Of a stretch of DNA of 64,000 nucleotides, positions 24,158 through 34,279 are shown piece by piece. The position numbers and the translations under genes were made by a program. The notes beneath the pieces are model-generated. The model was not told the origin of the DNA. It did no database searches and saw only the letters and a program-made list of their open reading frames with translations. This stretch comes from Actinomycetota bacterium (GTDB lineage Bacteria > Actinomycetota > Actinomycetes > Nanopelagicales > Nanopelagicaceae). How positions within the stretch are numbered: the stretch's first letter is position 1; each line of letters begins with the position of its first letter. The stretch lies in assembly GCA_026392935.1 (NCBI GenBank), contig JAPLBE010000012.1, positions 51,261 through 115,260 of the forward strand, given 5' to 3'.

Positions 24158-25525
24158 TTAAAACCTTTCGAAGTTTCTAAAGAGCTCCCAGTCGGTGACA
24201 GCTTTGCCATATGCATCAAGTTCAACCTGCGCCATATTTGTGTAATGCGCCTGTACCTCTGCACCAAAGACTGATTTCACCCACGCGCTTTCAGACCAAT
24301 TCTTCTGCGCTTGAAGCATGGTCGATGGTACTCGTTCTGAATCAGAGTCATACGCGTTTCCAACGAATGCATCTTCTAACTTCAACTTACGATTAATTCC
24401 ATCAAGTCCTGCAGCAATGATTCCAGCAACTGCCAGATATGGATTCACATCTCCACCAGGTACCCGATTTTCAAGTCGTAGCGACTGGCCATGACCAACA
24501 AGGCGAAGTGCGCATGTGCGGTTGTCGCGTCCCCAACGTATTGCTGTAGGTGCAAAAGATCCGGTTACATAGCGCTTATATGAATTGATATTTGGTGCAA
24601 AGAGAAGTGAAATCTCTTTTAAGTGCGCAATCTGTCCTGCGATAAATGAGCGACCAATATCTGAAAGACCTTGTTCTTTATCTTTGTCATCTGCCATCAC
24701 CATGGAGCCATCGAGGCCTCGGAATGAGCAGTGAATATGTGAAGAGTTACCTTCCTTTTGATTTGGCTTAGCCATGAAGGTAAGTGCGTAACCCTCTTGA
24801 GCTGCAATCTCTTTTGCACCATTCTTATAAATTACATGGTTGTCGCAATTTGAAAGCGCATCTGAATACTTAAAGGCAATCTCGTGCTGACCAAAATTAC
24901 ATTCTCCTTTTACTGATTCCACAGTCATTCCAGCGCCAGCCATACCCAGGCGAATAGTGCGCAGTAGTGGCTCGATACGAGATCCACCCATGATTGAGTA
25001 ATCGACGTTGTATTGATTCACCGGAGTTAAATCCCGATAGGCCTTATCCCAAGCTTGCTCGTACGTGTCATGGAAAACAACAAATTCAAGTTCTGTGCCA
25101 ACCATTGCTTGCATTCCTGCATCGGCAAGGGCTGCTACTTGTTTGCGCAATATCTGGCGAGGCGATGCAACTACATCTGTGCCATCAAGCCATTGCACAT
25201 CGGCCAATAACATTGCAGCACCTGGCTGCCAAGGAATCCTGCGCAGGGTAGAGATGTCAGGAATCATGGCGAAGTCGGCATAACCGCGCTCCCATGATGA
25301 CATCTCATACCCTGCGACAGTATTCATATCTATATCTGCAGCGAGAAGGTAGTTACATCCTTCTGTGCCGTGCTTGAGCACTTCATCTAAGAAGTACTGC
25401 CCATGCACGCGCTTACCTACTAAGCGACCTTGCATATCAGTCATTGCAATGACCACCGTATCAATTGCACCTGATGCAATTTCGCTACGGAGTTCTTCAA
25501 TCGTCATTGCAGCCACTGATATCAC
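24158..25525 (-). CDS. glutamine synthetase family ligase (gamma-glutamylpolyamine synthetase-like)
   Basis: 455-residue GS-family enzyme of the PuuA/GlnA-type catabolic branch, which joins glutamate to an amine with ATP. Seen: GTELEFVVFHDTY (metal Glu), SSHIHCSFRG, NINSYKRYVTGSFAPT and RLENRVPGGDVNPYLA, the latter typical of PuuA/FluG-like members rather than true glutamine synthetase. Start is GTG at 25525 with AAAGAG upstream; an ATG six codons later (25507) is an alternative. Lies 3 nt before the aldehyde dehydrogenase and behind an amino-acid/amine permease. Confidence 0.92.
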   Translation of the reverse strand: MISVAAMTIEELRSEIASGAIDTVVIAMTDMQGRLVGKRVHGQYFLDEVLKHGTEGCNYLLAADIDMNTVAGYEMSSWERGYADFAMIPDISTLRRIPWQPGAAMLLADVQWLDGTDVVASPRQILRKQVAALADAGMQAMVGTELEFVVFHDTYEQAWDKAYRDLTPVNQYNVDYSIMGGSRIEPLLRTIRLGMAGAGMTVESVKGECNFGQHEIAFKYSDALSNCDNHVIYKNGAKEIAAQEGYALTFMAKPNQKEGNSSHIHCSFRGLDGSMVMADDKDKEQGLSDIGRSFIAGQIAHLKEISLLFAPNINSYKRYVTGSFAPTAIRWGRDNRTCALRLVGHGQSLRLENRVPGGDVNPYLAVAGIIAAGLDGINRKLKLEDAFVGNAYDSDSERVPSTMLQAQKNWSESAWVKSVFGAEVQAHYTNMAQVELDAYGKAVTDWELFRNFERF

Positions 25526-25574
25526 GTCTCTTTCGTCTTGATCTAGTAGGTAGTTAGTACAGAAATTATTCTAG

Positions 25575-27116
25575 TTAGATTGTGCGCTTTGGTCCTGTGA
25601 ACCACTTCTTGGCTGAGGCCTGCCACCAGATCCAGAGAAGAATGAGTGCTCCAACAGTTACTAGTGGCGCATAGTTCACTGATGTCCAGGTGAAGTCCTT
25701 ATTACCTGGTGTTCCAGTTGGTGTGAATGGCAAGATGAAGTAGATAGAGACGACAACAATTTCTGCAACCGCCAATGTGCACATCCACTTGTACTTGCTA
25801 CCCAATGTCCACGCACCTGGCTTAAATGAATCTCCCGCCTTCAAACGAAGGTAAATAGGGATCAAGAAAGCGAGATAGAGAGAAATTACGCAGACAGAGA
25901 CAACTGCGTAGAAAGCAGTTGGTACACCTGTTGGTGATTTCCAAAGAGCTGGAAGAGTAAGAATCGCACCGGCAACCGCAGATGCAATAACTGCATTCAG
26001 CGGAACGCCGTGCTTATTTACTTTCTTCCAAAGATTTCCCCCGGGTACAGCTCCATCACGGCTGAATGCGTACATCATGCGTGAACATGAAGTAAGGCAA
26101 GCAGTGACGCAGAAAATCTGCCCAAGAGTTGTAATAATCATGATGATCTTGAACTTGATTCCGGTACCCAACGCGCTAGCAAGCAGAGCAATAATTGATC
26201 CACCACCATATGGGTTTACTTCTGGATCAAATGAGTTAATGAAATCAGTATTTGTTGCCACATATAGGAATGACATCAAAAGAATATATCCACCGATTGC
26301 TGAGTAGAAAATAGACTTCCAAATTCCTTTAGCAGCAGAGATATGTGCATCGTGTGTCTCTTCAGATAAGTGCGCTGATGCATCGAATCCTGTGATTGTG
26401 TATTGAGTCAACAAGAATCCCAGTGGTAGTACGAGATACCAATAAGTATTGTCACTAAATCCTGAGTTGTTGTTATGCGCAGTAAACATCCAGTTAAGGC
26501 TCTGGTGCTTATCAGTTGTGAAAAGCAAGATGCCAATAATTGCAGCGGCGCCAAATACGTGCCACCACACTGAGATGTTGTTAAATGCTGCAAGCAACTT
26601 CGAGCTGTAAATATTTACAAGCGTCGAGAATGCCAGAACGATCAAGAACAGTACGAACTGCTGCTTGATGAAATCGCCTCCCATAAAGTTTGTTGCATAA
26701 CTTGGTGAGTACAGACCAATAAGGCTGTTAATAAATCCTGTCACACCATAACCAACAGACGCGGTTACTGAAACGAGACCTATCAAGTTAAGCCAACCAG
26801 TAAAGAACCCAGCCTTTGCTCCACCGAGCTTTGATGCCCACCAGTAAATACCACCACTGGTTGGATAAGCGGATGCAAGTTCTGACATACAGAAACCAAT
26901 GATCAGGATAAATGCAGAGATGATTGGCCAGCCAATAGAAATTGCGACTGGTCCTCCGTTGTTCCATGCTTGAGCGAATGTTGTAAAACATCCAGCCAAG
27001 ATGGAAATAATTGAGAATGAGATTGCGAAGTTGGAGAAAGAGCTCCAGCTTCGCGTGAGTTCCTGTTTATATCCGAGTTCGGCTAAGCGGCGTTCATCTT
27101 CATTGAGTGTGCTCAT
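25575..27116 (-). CDS. APC-family amino acid/amine permease (GABA/polyamine type)
   Basis: 513 residues, about 12 membrane segments, beginning with the amino acid permease pattern LAELGYKQELTRSWSSFSNF and containing GFCMSELASAYPTSGGIYWW and ITGFDASAHLSEETHDA, typical of the GABA permease/choline-type APC members. Likely imports the amine that the following ligase glutamylates. First gene of the operon; GGAAGGG stands about ten nt before the ATG. Substrate inferred from context only. Confidence 0.92.
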   Translation of the reverse strand: MSTLNEDERRLAELGYKQELTRSWSSFSNFAISFSIISILAGCFTTFAQAWNNGGPVAISIGWPIISAFILIIGFCMSELASAYPTSGGIYWWASKLGGAKAGFFTGWLNLIGLVSVTASVGYGVTGFINSLIGLYSPSYATNFMGGDFIKQQFVLFLIVLAFSTLVNIYSSKLLAAFNNISVWWHVFGAAAIIGILLFTTDKHQSLNWMFTAHNNNSGFSDNTYWYLVLPLGFLLTQYTITGFDASAHLSEETHDAHISAAKGIWKSIFYSAIGGYILLMSFLYVATNTDFINSFDPEVNPYGGGSIIALLASALGTGIKFKIIMIITTLGQIFCVTACLTSCSRMMYAFSRDGAVPGGNLWKKVNKHGVPLNAVIASAVAGAILTLPALWKSPTGVPTAFYAVVSVCVISLYLAFLIPIYLRLKAGDSFKPGAWTLGSKYKWMCTLAVAEIVVVSIYFILPFTPTGTPGNKDFTWTSVNYAPLVTVGALILLWIWWQASAKKWFTGPKRTI

Positions 27117-27220
27117 GTAGTTGTAACCCTTCCAGTTAGCGGGGCGGGGACGGCCTCGATCCTTGATTTACAGAACAGTTGTACTCCGAAGATAGGCAGA
27201 AAGAAAGACTATTCGCATGA

Positions 27221-27227
27221 TTAGATT
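27221..27227 (+). promoter_or_regulatory. -10 hexamer, leaderless start of the 27233 gene
   Basis: TTAGAT (6 nt) or TAGATT (5 nt) before the ATG at 27233; no Shine-Dalgarno site. Confidence 0.4.
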
Positions 27228-27232
27228 GGCTT

Positions 27233-27976
27233 ATGTGTCGCCTTCTCGGCTTTAGCTCGAAGAATTCATCAACTCTGCCCCAACTCTTGGGTCAAGACCT
27301 TGACAATTTCGTAGCGCTCTCTCAGATACATTGCGATGGCTGGGGTTATGCGCACGTAGAACATTCATCAACACATGCAGAGAGTTTCCGCGAACCTATA
27401 CCTGCAATTGATTCAACACATTTGACTGAGCAAATTTCGCAAGAGACAGATGGCGCCTTACTGCACTTCCGCTGGGCTTCTAAGGGCTTGGATGTCAAAG
27501 AATCTAATACTCATCCATTTACCCATGAAGGCATCTCATTTATTCACAACGGTTCATTCGCACCATTTGATGTTCTTGTCCCATACATCTCGGATGAATA
27601 TAGGAAATTAGTAACAGGTGAGACTGATAGCGAGTTGTACTTCTACTACGTACTAACTGAAATCAAGAAGCACGGATTTCTTACCGGCATCAAAACGGCA
27701 CTCACATTTATTAAAGAAAATATCTCGCACAGCAGCGCCAACATGATGATTATGAATAAGGACTTCTTCGTCACCGCATGCCGCTTTAACCAAGATCGCA
27801 TCCCAGAGCTGTTTAAGAAAGATACCGACTACTACGAATTGCGCTATAAGAAAACTGAAAATTCAGTGCTGGTCGCATCAAGTGGTTGGAACCAGACTGG
27901 GTGGACCATGCTCAAGAACGATTCACTGTTGATTGTTGACCGCAGTAATCAATCTGTAACTACTTTAGCAATCTAA
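27233..27976 (+). CDS. class II glutamine amidotransferase (YafJ/GatII-like)
   Basis: 247 residues starting MCRLLGFSS; after Met removal Cys2 is the N-terminal nucleophile. Further family motifs: HCDGWGYAHV, LLHFRWASKGLDV, NTHPFTHEGISFIHNG and SDSELYFYY-like GETDSELYFYYV. The EgtC/YafJ class hydrolyses amides (for example a gamma-glutamyl amide). It sits next to the glutamate-ligase operon, divergently, so it could release glutamate from a glutamylated intermediate; this link is inference. Confidence 0.9.
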   Translation: MCRLLGFSSKNSSTLPQLLGQDLDNFVALSQIHCDGWGYAHVEHSSTHAESFREPIPAIDSTHLTEQISQETDGALLHFRWASKGLDVKESNTHPFTHEGISFIHNGSFAPFDVLVPYISDEYRKLVTGETDSELYFYYVLTEIKKHGFLTGIKTALTFIKENISHSSANMMIMNKDFFVTACRFNQDRIPELFKKDTDYYELRYKKTENSVLVASSGWNQTGWTMLKNDSLLIVDRSNQSVTTLAI

Positions 27977-28063
27977 CGCTCCTACTTTTGAAATTTCGTG
28001 CTTTTCAGGAAATTAACAGGATGGGGCGAAACAACTTAGGTATTCGAAATTGCCTCAACTGCA

Positions 28064-28069
28064 TACGCT
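28064..28069 (+). promoter_or_regulatory. -10 hexamer, leaderless start of the 28076 gene
   Basis: TACGCT, 6 nt before the ATG at 28076. Confidence 0.5.
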
Positions 28070-28075
28070 TAGCCC

Positions 28076-29191
28076 ATGAGATTAACGTCCAAGATTTCAA
28101 TATCTGCACTCCTCTTTGCACTGATTGCACCTCTTCCAGCATTTGCTGCCGGCCCACCAACATTTAGTGGTTCATGGAATGGTTCTGGTGAAGGTGCGAA
28201 ATCCACCTGGAGTTTAAAGAGTGGTAACGTTACATGGAGTTCTAATTTTCGCTCCCCTGTTTGGAATTTGAGTCTGACAGAATTGAAGGGCTCTCTTAAA
28301 TTTAGTCCTTCGAAGAAAAATCACTTCGAAATTTGGTTTGTCAATGCAGATGAATACGGTGGCAATCCCGACAATATTGTCCCGCCTGCTGTTGTCGTAA
28401 ATGGTGATCCTGCCGGTGTGGGGTCAACACCAAATTTAATTTATGACAATCGTGTGTCTATCGGTCACGCGACCACACTTACCAATGTCGGCGCTTGTGT
28501 CTCAGGAGGTAACTCTGGATTCAAATGTCCAGTAGTTGCTGTCTTCTCGCAAAAGGGTGGAACGCTCTCTAACTATGAAAATGGAGACGTGCTTGCAATT
28601 GCATCGTATACAAACGGATCAACAGTGCGCGATGTGATTACCTTTACTATTCAAGCATCTGATTTCCCTGCCAAAGAGCTAGCAAAGACCAACGCTTCAA
28701 CATTTAATGGATCAGGAACGACTGTTGAAAAGACCTATACAAATACTGCCGGTAAAGCGTGCACAAAATCTGGTCAGCTAGCTCACTCGGTAAATGGCAA
28801 TCTTGAATGTCAAAAAGTTTCAGGAAAATTGGTGTGGGTTGAAGCCGGAAATGTAACGAATCCGAAGACTAAGACCAACAAGACTCGAAATAACTGCAAC
28901 TCTAAGCAGCTTTCAAACCTTGAAAATTACGTAACTCGAATTGAGCAACTTCAGGCGAAGATTTCTGGACTAGAAGAGACACAAAAAACTTTACGGGCTC
29001 AAATCCAATGGTTTAAGGACAATGGTCGAACCTTTGATGAAGCTGCTTACATTAGAAAAATTTCGCAGAATCAATCTGAAATCATCACAGCTCAGAACTC
29101 GATTTCAGCAAATGTGAAATCCTTTAATTCTGTGGACAGCATCTGCCGACAAAATGACTATGAACTCCCTGAGGATTTAAACGTTAACTAA
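28076..29191 (+). CDS. secreted protein with Cys/Trp module and C-terminal coiled coil
   Basis: 371 residues, function not recognised. Signal peptide in residues 1-24 (cleavage about AFA|AGPP). Residues about 25-215 form a beta-rich domain; residues about 222-262 hold GKACTKSGQ...LECQKVSGKLVWVEAG, a two-Cys-plus-Trp module also found in the proteins at 59432 and 60660; residues about 280-345 are a heptad-like coiled coil (YVTRIEQLQAKISGLEE). Probably cell-surface. Its end overlaps the convergent giant repeat protein by 4 nt. Confidence 0.85.
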   Translation: MRLTSKISISALLFALIAPLPAFAAGPPTFSGSWNGSGEGAKSTWSLKSGNVTWSSNFRSPVWNLSLTELKGSLKFSPSKKNHFEIWFVNADEYGGNPDNIVPPAVVVNGDPAGVGSTPNLIYDNRVSIGHATTLTNVGACVSGGNSGFKCPVVAVFSQKGGTLSNYENGDVLAIASYTNGSTVRDVITFTIQASDFPAKELAKTNASTFNGSGTTVEKTYTNTAGKACTKSGQLAHSVNGNLECQKVSGKLVWVEAGNVTNPKTKTNKTRNNCNSKQLSNLENYVTRIEQLQAKISGLEETQKTLRAQIQWFKDNGRTFDEAAYIRKISQNQSEIITAQNSISANVKSFNSVDSICRQNDYELPEDLNVN

Positions 29192-32100
29192 CTCCAAGTA
29201 ATTGTGAACATGTTGCTCTTCCATGCAACATACTTACTGTCATCTGGAGCCAAACCACGCACCTGGAACGTCAATTTACCCTTGCTCTTGGACGTGTAAT
29301 TACTCATGATAAATCCGTCTTTGAACATAGCGCTATTTGCCTTAACAAACTTGTTCTTTTGTTGTACGAATAGTGTCATCTGCTGGCTTGGATCCTGAAC
29401 ATCAATCTGCGAACAAGAGATGGATACTGACTTGCCAGCTTTGGTGTTTGCTTTCGGTACGCAGGTTACTTTCGGCGTTGAGCCATCTGGGTTCACATCT
29501 CCGCTAGTTGTGTTGGTTCTGTTTGGATCAGGGACATTCACAATTCTTAGCGGTGCGCCAACTCCAGGTTGAACAGCATCGAGTTGCTTGTGCAACGCGC
29601 GCACCCACAATTTTGCAGTCACTACAACGCTGCCACTGCCCTTACCGGTTGCATCTAAAGTGATATCTCCAAGGTCTTTCCATGGTCCTGCTTCTGTAGG
29701 AGATGATTGCAAAGTGACAATTACGGCAGGAGCGCTTCGATATGGAGAATTAGTTCTCATCTCAACTGAAATTGGAACGGATCTACCAAGTACTGGAGGA
29801 CCTGCGAGAGTGGATATAAAAACAGCTTTAGGCGGAACGTTAAGTACAAGGGTTCCTTGACCCACTTTTCCATATGAGTCCTGCGTGATTACAGTAATGA
29901 TGTGATCACCTGGCTCCCAGTTCGTTAAGTCAATCTTCCACGATGGTTTCTGAACGTCATCTACAGTCCATACAGAATAATTTCTAGAAATGTTTTCATT
30001 GCTCGAGTTGTAAGCAGGAGTTCCATAGAAAGTAGGTTGTGCATTCTTCTCTGAAATTGCAATTGCCACGATTCGGCCACCGCTTATGGGATTTGGCTTA
30101 GTCTCTGCGGTCAGGGTGATTACTCCAGGAGTAATAGTTCCGGCAACTGGAGAAGTTATCACCGCAGTTGGATTAGCAGTAGAAACCGTAAAATCTACAG
30201 AGGCTGTTGCCGAAGCTTTCGTATCATCTGCAATCAATACAGTCAGTCTAATCAATCCATTCTTTAAGCTGCCAGGTTTCGCGGTAAAGGAAAATGTGCG
30301 AACGTCGTTCACTTGCCAGGTGCGATAGTTACTTGGAAAACCAGCAGAAGGTGAGTTTTGTTCAACCCCGGCAAATTCTGGAGTCAACTGACTGTTATCA
30401 ATTCCGATGTAGGAAATCTCGCCACCTGTTGAAGATGGATCTGGGCTTGCTTGGACCTTGATGGTCACTACACCTTCAAATGTTTGACCTGAAGATGGAG
30501 ACAAGATTTGTACTCTTGGTTGCAGTGCTTGAACATCAACTCCGACGGTAGCCTCAACAATGTCGCCATATGAATCTTGGACTGCCACCTTGATTGTGCG
30601 AAGTCCTTTTTGTAATTTCTGAGTGTTCACTTGGAATGAGAATGTTCCTGAAGAGCTTGAACTGCCAACAGAGAAAGCTTTAATCCCAGAACTAAATGGA
30701 GTGCTCCACGTGCCATATGCGCCTGAAAATGTTGGTACTGCGTTTTCTTCAGATATTCCAATGTATCGGATATATCTTCCAGCTTCTTGTGATGTGGTTA
30801 CGGAGAAGGATACGTTTACTTTGCCCTTTGCAACCGAGCCCATACTTGGCGACAAAATTTGAATGGTTGGCTTCGTGCTCTTAAGAATAAGTGAAATTGA
30901 AGCAGAATCACTTCTGTTTCCTTCAGTATCAATTACTGTGATTCCAAAAATATGGGCTCCTGGCTCATAATTTTTTGATTCTAAAAGCCAGCGATAACTA
31001 TTGTTTGAATAGTATGAGTTAGAAACATTGAAACAGTTTGAGGACGATGAATACCCATTAGACCAGTAATAGCCGTTTGTGTTAGAAACTTCACCACTGG
31101 TAATTGGAGATCCATCGATTGTCAGACAAACCTGAGCAATTCTTCCTTGTGATCCGGAACCAGTACTTCCATTAGCGCTCACATAAAAGGATCCAACTAG
31201 CGCTTGGCCAGCTGTCATAGCTGGTGAGAAAGAGACAGTTGGCTTGCCAGCTCGAATCGTGAATGAATATGTCACTGTGTTGACCAGGAACTCAGAGTCG
31301 GCATCTTTTCGAACACTGATTGTGCAGGTGCCTGGTGCCTTGCTATAAATTGTTGAACCAGAAGTTAGACAAACACCTGGGGTAATTGATGTATATGCAA
31401 ATGCACCCGTTCCAGAACCGCCAGATGCATTGATCACGGCAGAATCGCCAACCGTTACAGGTGCAATTTGATCAACATTTATTGGAAGCTGATTCTTAAG
31501 TGACTTCACTACGGTGTAATTGCTGGTCACTGACGCTTCAGAAAAACTATTGTCAGCGGCTTTTCTGACAGTTACAACACAAGTTCCTGCAGAAATTCCT
31601 AAGACTTGAAGCCAGGTTGATCCGTTCACTGAATTAGATAGTTCGCAGACTGAAGGTGTTGAAGTAGTGAAAGAAATTGCACCGGTACCAGAGCCACCAT
31701 TTATCCTGATTTGGTAATAGCCGCCAATATTTATTGCACCGTTGGTGAGTGAAACTGCCAAGAACAAAGGTGCCTGTGCCGCTTTACCAATTGTGAGGTT
31801 TATTGAAGTGGTCGCTACAAGGTAAGCAGTGTCAGCTGCCTTTGTTGCTACGAGAGTACAAGTACCCGCAGCTACACCGGTTACTTGTGTGCCTGATACC
31901 GAACAGATTGAAGGCGTAGTGGTTGAGTATGTAAGTGCGCCAGTTCCAGATCCTCCTGATACTTGGAATGTGCCTGTGTTTCCTACACCCAGAGCGGCTG
32001 GAAGAGAGACAAAAACTAAACTTGCTTGATTAAGCAATTGAGCAGGTTGAATCGTTACAGTTACAGAGGAAGAAACGCTGTTGTAGGTCGAATCTGCGGC

Positions 32101-34200
32101 CTTAGTAGTTGTGATGGAGCAAAAACCTGCAGCAACAGCGCTAAGTGTTGTTCCACTTACAGTACAAATCGACGGTGTATTTGATGCATAAGTTACTGCA
32201 CCAGTTCCTGTTCCTCCGGTTGAGCTAAGGGTTCCACTCTGACCAGCCCTTAATGTTATCGGGACATTTCCAGTTATTGCTGCTTGGTTAAGCAATGAAG
32301 CAGTGGTAATAGTTGTTGAGGCTGAAGCATCCACTGCAAGATAGTTAGTGTCTGACGTCTTTACTACGTTGACTGTGCAAGTTCCTATGCCAACTGCCGT
32401 GAGGGTGGAACCTGAGACTCTACAAACTGTGCTCGAGCTAGGAGTTACAAAAACAAGTGCACCAGTGCCAGTGCCACCCGTTGCAGTTAACTGAATAGAA
32501 CTTCCCGCCCGGACCGAAGAAGGCATTGAGAAGCTCAAGGGAGATTGTGCAATTTTCCCAACGTTGAAGGAGTAGGTGGCGTCAAAAGACAAATATGTTG
32601 CATCTCCTGCTTTTGAAAAAGCAATTACGCAGGTTCCTGGAGAAAGCGCGCGAACCTGCGTACTCGTCACCGAACATACAGAGGGAGACTGAGATCGGAC
32701 TGAAATAGCACCTGTTCCTGATCCGCCACTGACTAGAAAATTAGAGACTGAATTGATCGGCATATTGTCGGTTGGATACGGTGAAATAGTTACAGTTGCT
32801 TGATTAAGAAGTGTTGCTGACGTCACTGTGAAGTTAGTTCCTACGTTCGCTTCTGAATAAGTACTATCGGCTGCTTTAATTGTCATAATGGTGCAAGTAC
32901 CAGCAGCTCGTGCGGTCACTATCGATCCTGAAACCGTACATGTTGAAGTTGTTAATGAGCTATATGTAATTGAACCGGTGCCATTACCGCCAGATGTAGA
33001 AAGATTTGCAGTTGACCCAACTCTTAGCGGCGTAGAAACGGTTGTTGAAAGTGGCGTTTGGGCTTGTAAAGCCGCAGCAGCAGGAGTAATCATTCTTGAA
33101 TATCCGTAGTTTTGTAAACTATCTGTGGCACCCAACTGAATTTCTCTGTTGGGAGTAAAATTAGTTACGGTATACGGGAATGTGGAGATGTTTGTTCTCT
33201 GAACTCCACCGCTCCAGATCAAACTCCAATTCCAGCCTCGATTATCTGGAACATTTACTGTCAGCGTTGTTCCCGAGAGGGTTACAGTGATGTTCTGTGC
33301 CTGAATTTCATCAGATAAGTTCCAAGGACCGACAGAAGTCACTGATGCAGATGCCGAGTTATACCCAGTTCTATTTGTAGTAACCGTCACCGTCGAATTT
33401 ATTTTTGCACCAACGCCCGCGACAGAGACAAGACCTGTAGAACTTATTGTTGCTGTTCCTACAGTTGAAGAAACTGTCCACGTATATGCAGGATCGTAGT
33501 TCGAAATTTGATGTTTAAATCCAGGTGCGTAGTAATCAGGAACGCGTGGACCGAAAGTTGGTGTCAGCCCCGGTAGATTTACTGGAGTTGAAGGTATGAC
33601 CGTTGGCATAATCATTCTTGAATATCCATAGTTCATCAAACTGTCGTCTGCGTAGAGTTGAATTTCTCTGTTGGGAGTAAAGTTAGAAACCGTATAAGGA
33701 AACGTTCTTATATCTGTTCTCTGGACAGCCCCACTCCAGATCACACCCCATCTCCAACCTTTTGCATCCGGAACATTCACCGTCAGTGTTGTCCCAGACA
33801 AGGTTGCGGTTATGTTCTGCGTTTGTATCTCATCAGATAAATTCCAAGGTCCTACCGACGTAACGGAAGCAGAGCCAGAGGTATACCCAGTCCTAGTCGT
33901 TGTCACAGTTACCGTTGAGGAAATCTTGGCGCCAACACCAGCAACTGCTACTAGCCCTGAAGAACTTATTGTTGCTGTTCCAACTGTTGCAGAAACAGTC
34001 CATGTGTATGCGGGGTCGTAATTAGTAATCTGATGTTTAAATCCTGGCGCGTAATAGTCAGGTGTTCTTGCACCAAATGTTGGAGTCAGCCCAACTTCGT
34101 CGGCTGCATTGGCCACGCTAATTACACCTGGAGCAACTGGCAGTGAAACGCCAGCGATGATGCTCAGGCTTAGCAGCACCCGACCAATTGCTTTAATCAA
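29188..34200 (-). CDS. giant secreted Ig-like repeat surface protein
   Basis: 1670 residues. Signal peptide (residues 1-33, cleavage about ANA|ADEV). Architecture by eye: two copies of a ~170-residue unit beginning LTPTFGxRxPDYYAPGFKHQ (about 37-370); seven ~85-residue repeats with GGxGTGA, TPSxCxVSG and AAGTCxIxxxKAAD (about 390-1000), each with two cysteines; four ~115-residue Ig-like domains with xxILSPxxG openings (about 1000-1460); a C-terminal beta domain with CVPKANTKAGKSVSISC. No LPXTG or SLH motif seen. The start is a TTG at 34200 with GAGAGG 8 nt upstream. Likely an adhesin or cell-envelope protein. Lies 80 nt behind a pentapeptide-repeat gene with a hairpin between. Confidence 0.88.
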   Translation of the reverse strand: MIKAIGRVLLSLSIIAGVSLPVAPGVISVANAADEVGLTPTFGARTPDYYAPGFKHQITNYDPAYTWTVSATVGTATISSSGLVAVAGVGAKISSTVTVTTTRTGYTSGSASVTSVGPWNLSDEIQTQNITATLSGTTLTVNVPDAKGWRWGVIWSGAVQRTDIRTFPYTVSNFTPNREIQLYADDSLMNYGYSRMIMPTVIPSTPVNLPGLTPTFGPRVPDYYAPGFKHQISNYDPAYTWTVSSTVGTATISSTGLVSVAGVGAKINSTVTVTTNRTGYNSASASVTSVGPWNLSDEIQAQNITVTLSGTTLTVNVPDNRGWNWSLIWSGGVQRTNISTFPYTVTNFTPNREIQLGATDSLQNYGYSRMITPAAAALQAQTPLSTTVSTPLRVGSTANLSTSGGNGTGSITYSSLTTSTCTVSGSIVTARAAGTCTIMTIKAADSTYSEANVGTNFTVTSATLLNQATVTISPYPTDNMPINSVSNFLVSGGSGTGAISVRSQSPSVCSVTSTQVRALSPGTCVIAFSKAGDATYLSFDATYSFNVGKIAQSPLSFSMPSSVRAGSSIQLTATGGTGTGALVFVTPSSSTVCRVSGSTLTAVGIGTCTVNVVKTSDTNYLAVDASASTTITTASLLNQAAITGNVPITLRAGQSGTLSSTGGTGTGAVTYASNTPSICTVSGTTLSAVAAGFCSITTTKAADSTYNSVSSSVTVTIQPAQLLNQASLVFVSLPAALGVGNTGTFQVSGGSGTGALTYSTTTPSICSVSGTQVTGVAAGTCTLVATKAADTAYLVATTSINLTIGKAAQAPLFLAVSLTNGAINIGGYYQIRINGGSGTGAISFTTSTPSVCELSNSVNGSTWLQVLGISAGTCVVTVRKAADNSFSEASVTSNYTVVKSLKNQLPINVDQIAPVTVGDSAVINASGGSGTGAFAYTSITPGVCLTSGSTIYSKAPGTCTISVRKDADSEFLVNTVTYSFTIRAGKPTVSFSPAMTAGQALVGSFYVSANGSTGSGSQGRIAQVCLTIDGSPITSGEVSNTNGYYWSNGYSSSSNCFNVSNSYYSNNSYRWLLESKNYEPGAHIFGITVIDTEGNRSDSASISLILKSTKPTIQILSPSMGSVAKGKVNVSFSVTTSQEAGRYIRYIGISEENAVPTFSGAYGTWSTPFSSGIKAFSVGSSSSSGTFSFQVNTQKLQKGLRTIKVAVQDSYGDIVEATVGVDVQALQPRVQILSPSSGQTFEGVVTIKVQASPDPSSTGGEISYIGIDNSQLTPEFAGVEQNSPSAGFPSNYRTWQVNDVRTFSFTAKPGSLKNGLIRLTVLIADDTKASATASVDFTVSTANPTAVITSPVAGTITPGVITLTAETKPNPISGGRIVAIAISEKNAQPTFYGTPAYNSSNENISRNYSVWTVDDVQKPSWKIDLTNWEPGDHIITVITQDSYGKVGQGTLVLNVPPKAVFISTLAGPPVLGRSVPISVEMRTNSPYRSAPAVIVTLQSSPTEAGPWKDLGDITLDATGKGSGSVVVTAKLWVRALHKQLDAVQPGVGAPLRIVNVPDPNRTNTTSGDVNPDGSTPKVTCVPKANTKAGKSVSISCSQIDVQDPSQQMTLFVQQKNKFVKANSAMFKDGFIMSNYTSKSKGKLTFQVRGLAPDDSKYVAWKSNMFTITWS

Positions 34201-34231
34201 TGTTGAAGCCTCTCTTACTTACATAAAAGAG

Positions 34232-34265
34232 GGGCCTCGTTGTCCCGTAAAGAACAACGAGGCCC
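34232..34265 (-). terminator. hairpin between pentapeptide gene and giant surface protein
   Basis: A perfect 12-bp stem (GGGCCTCGTTGT with its complement) followed on the minus strand by CTCTTTTATG. It lies 14 nt after the pentapeptide stop and 31 nt before the giant gene's TTG, so it is a terminator or, more likely, an attenuator that lowers transcription of the long downstream gene. Confidence 0.75.
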
Positions 34266-34279
34266 TTCTCATTTACGAA

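Noticed and set aside
29588..34021. Several rightward frames opposite the giant surface protein
   Set aside because: They arise from the low-complexity Thr/Ser/Ala codons of the real gene read in reverse; none has a start signal or family pattern.
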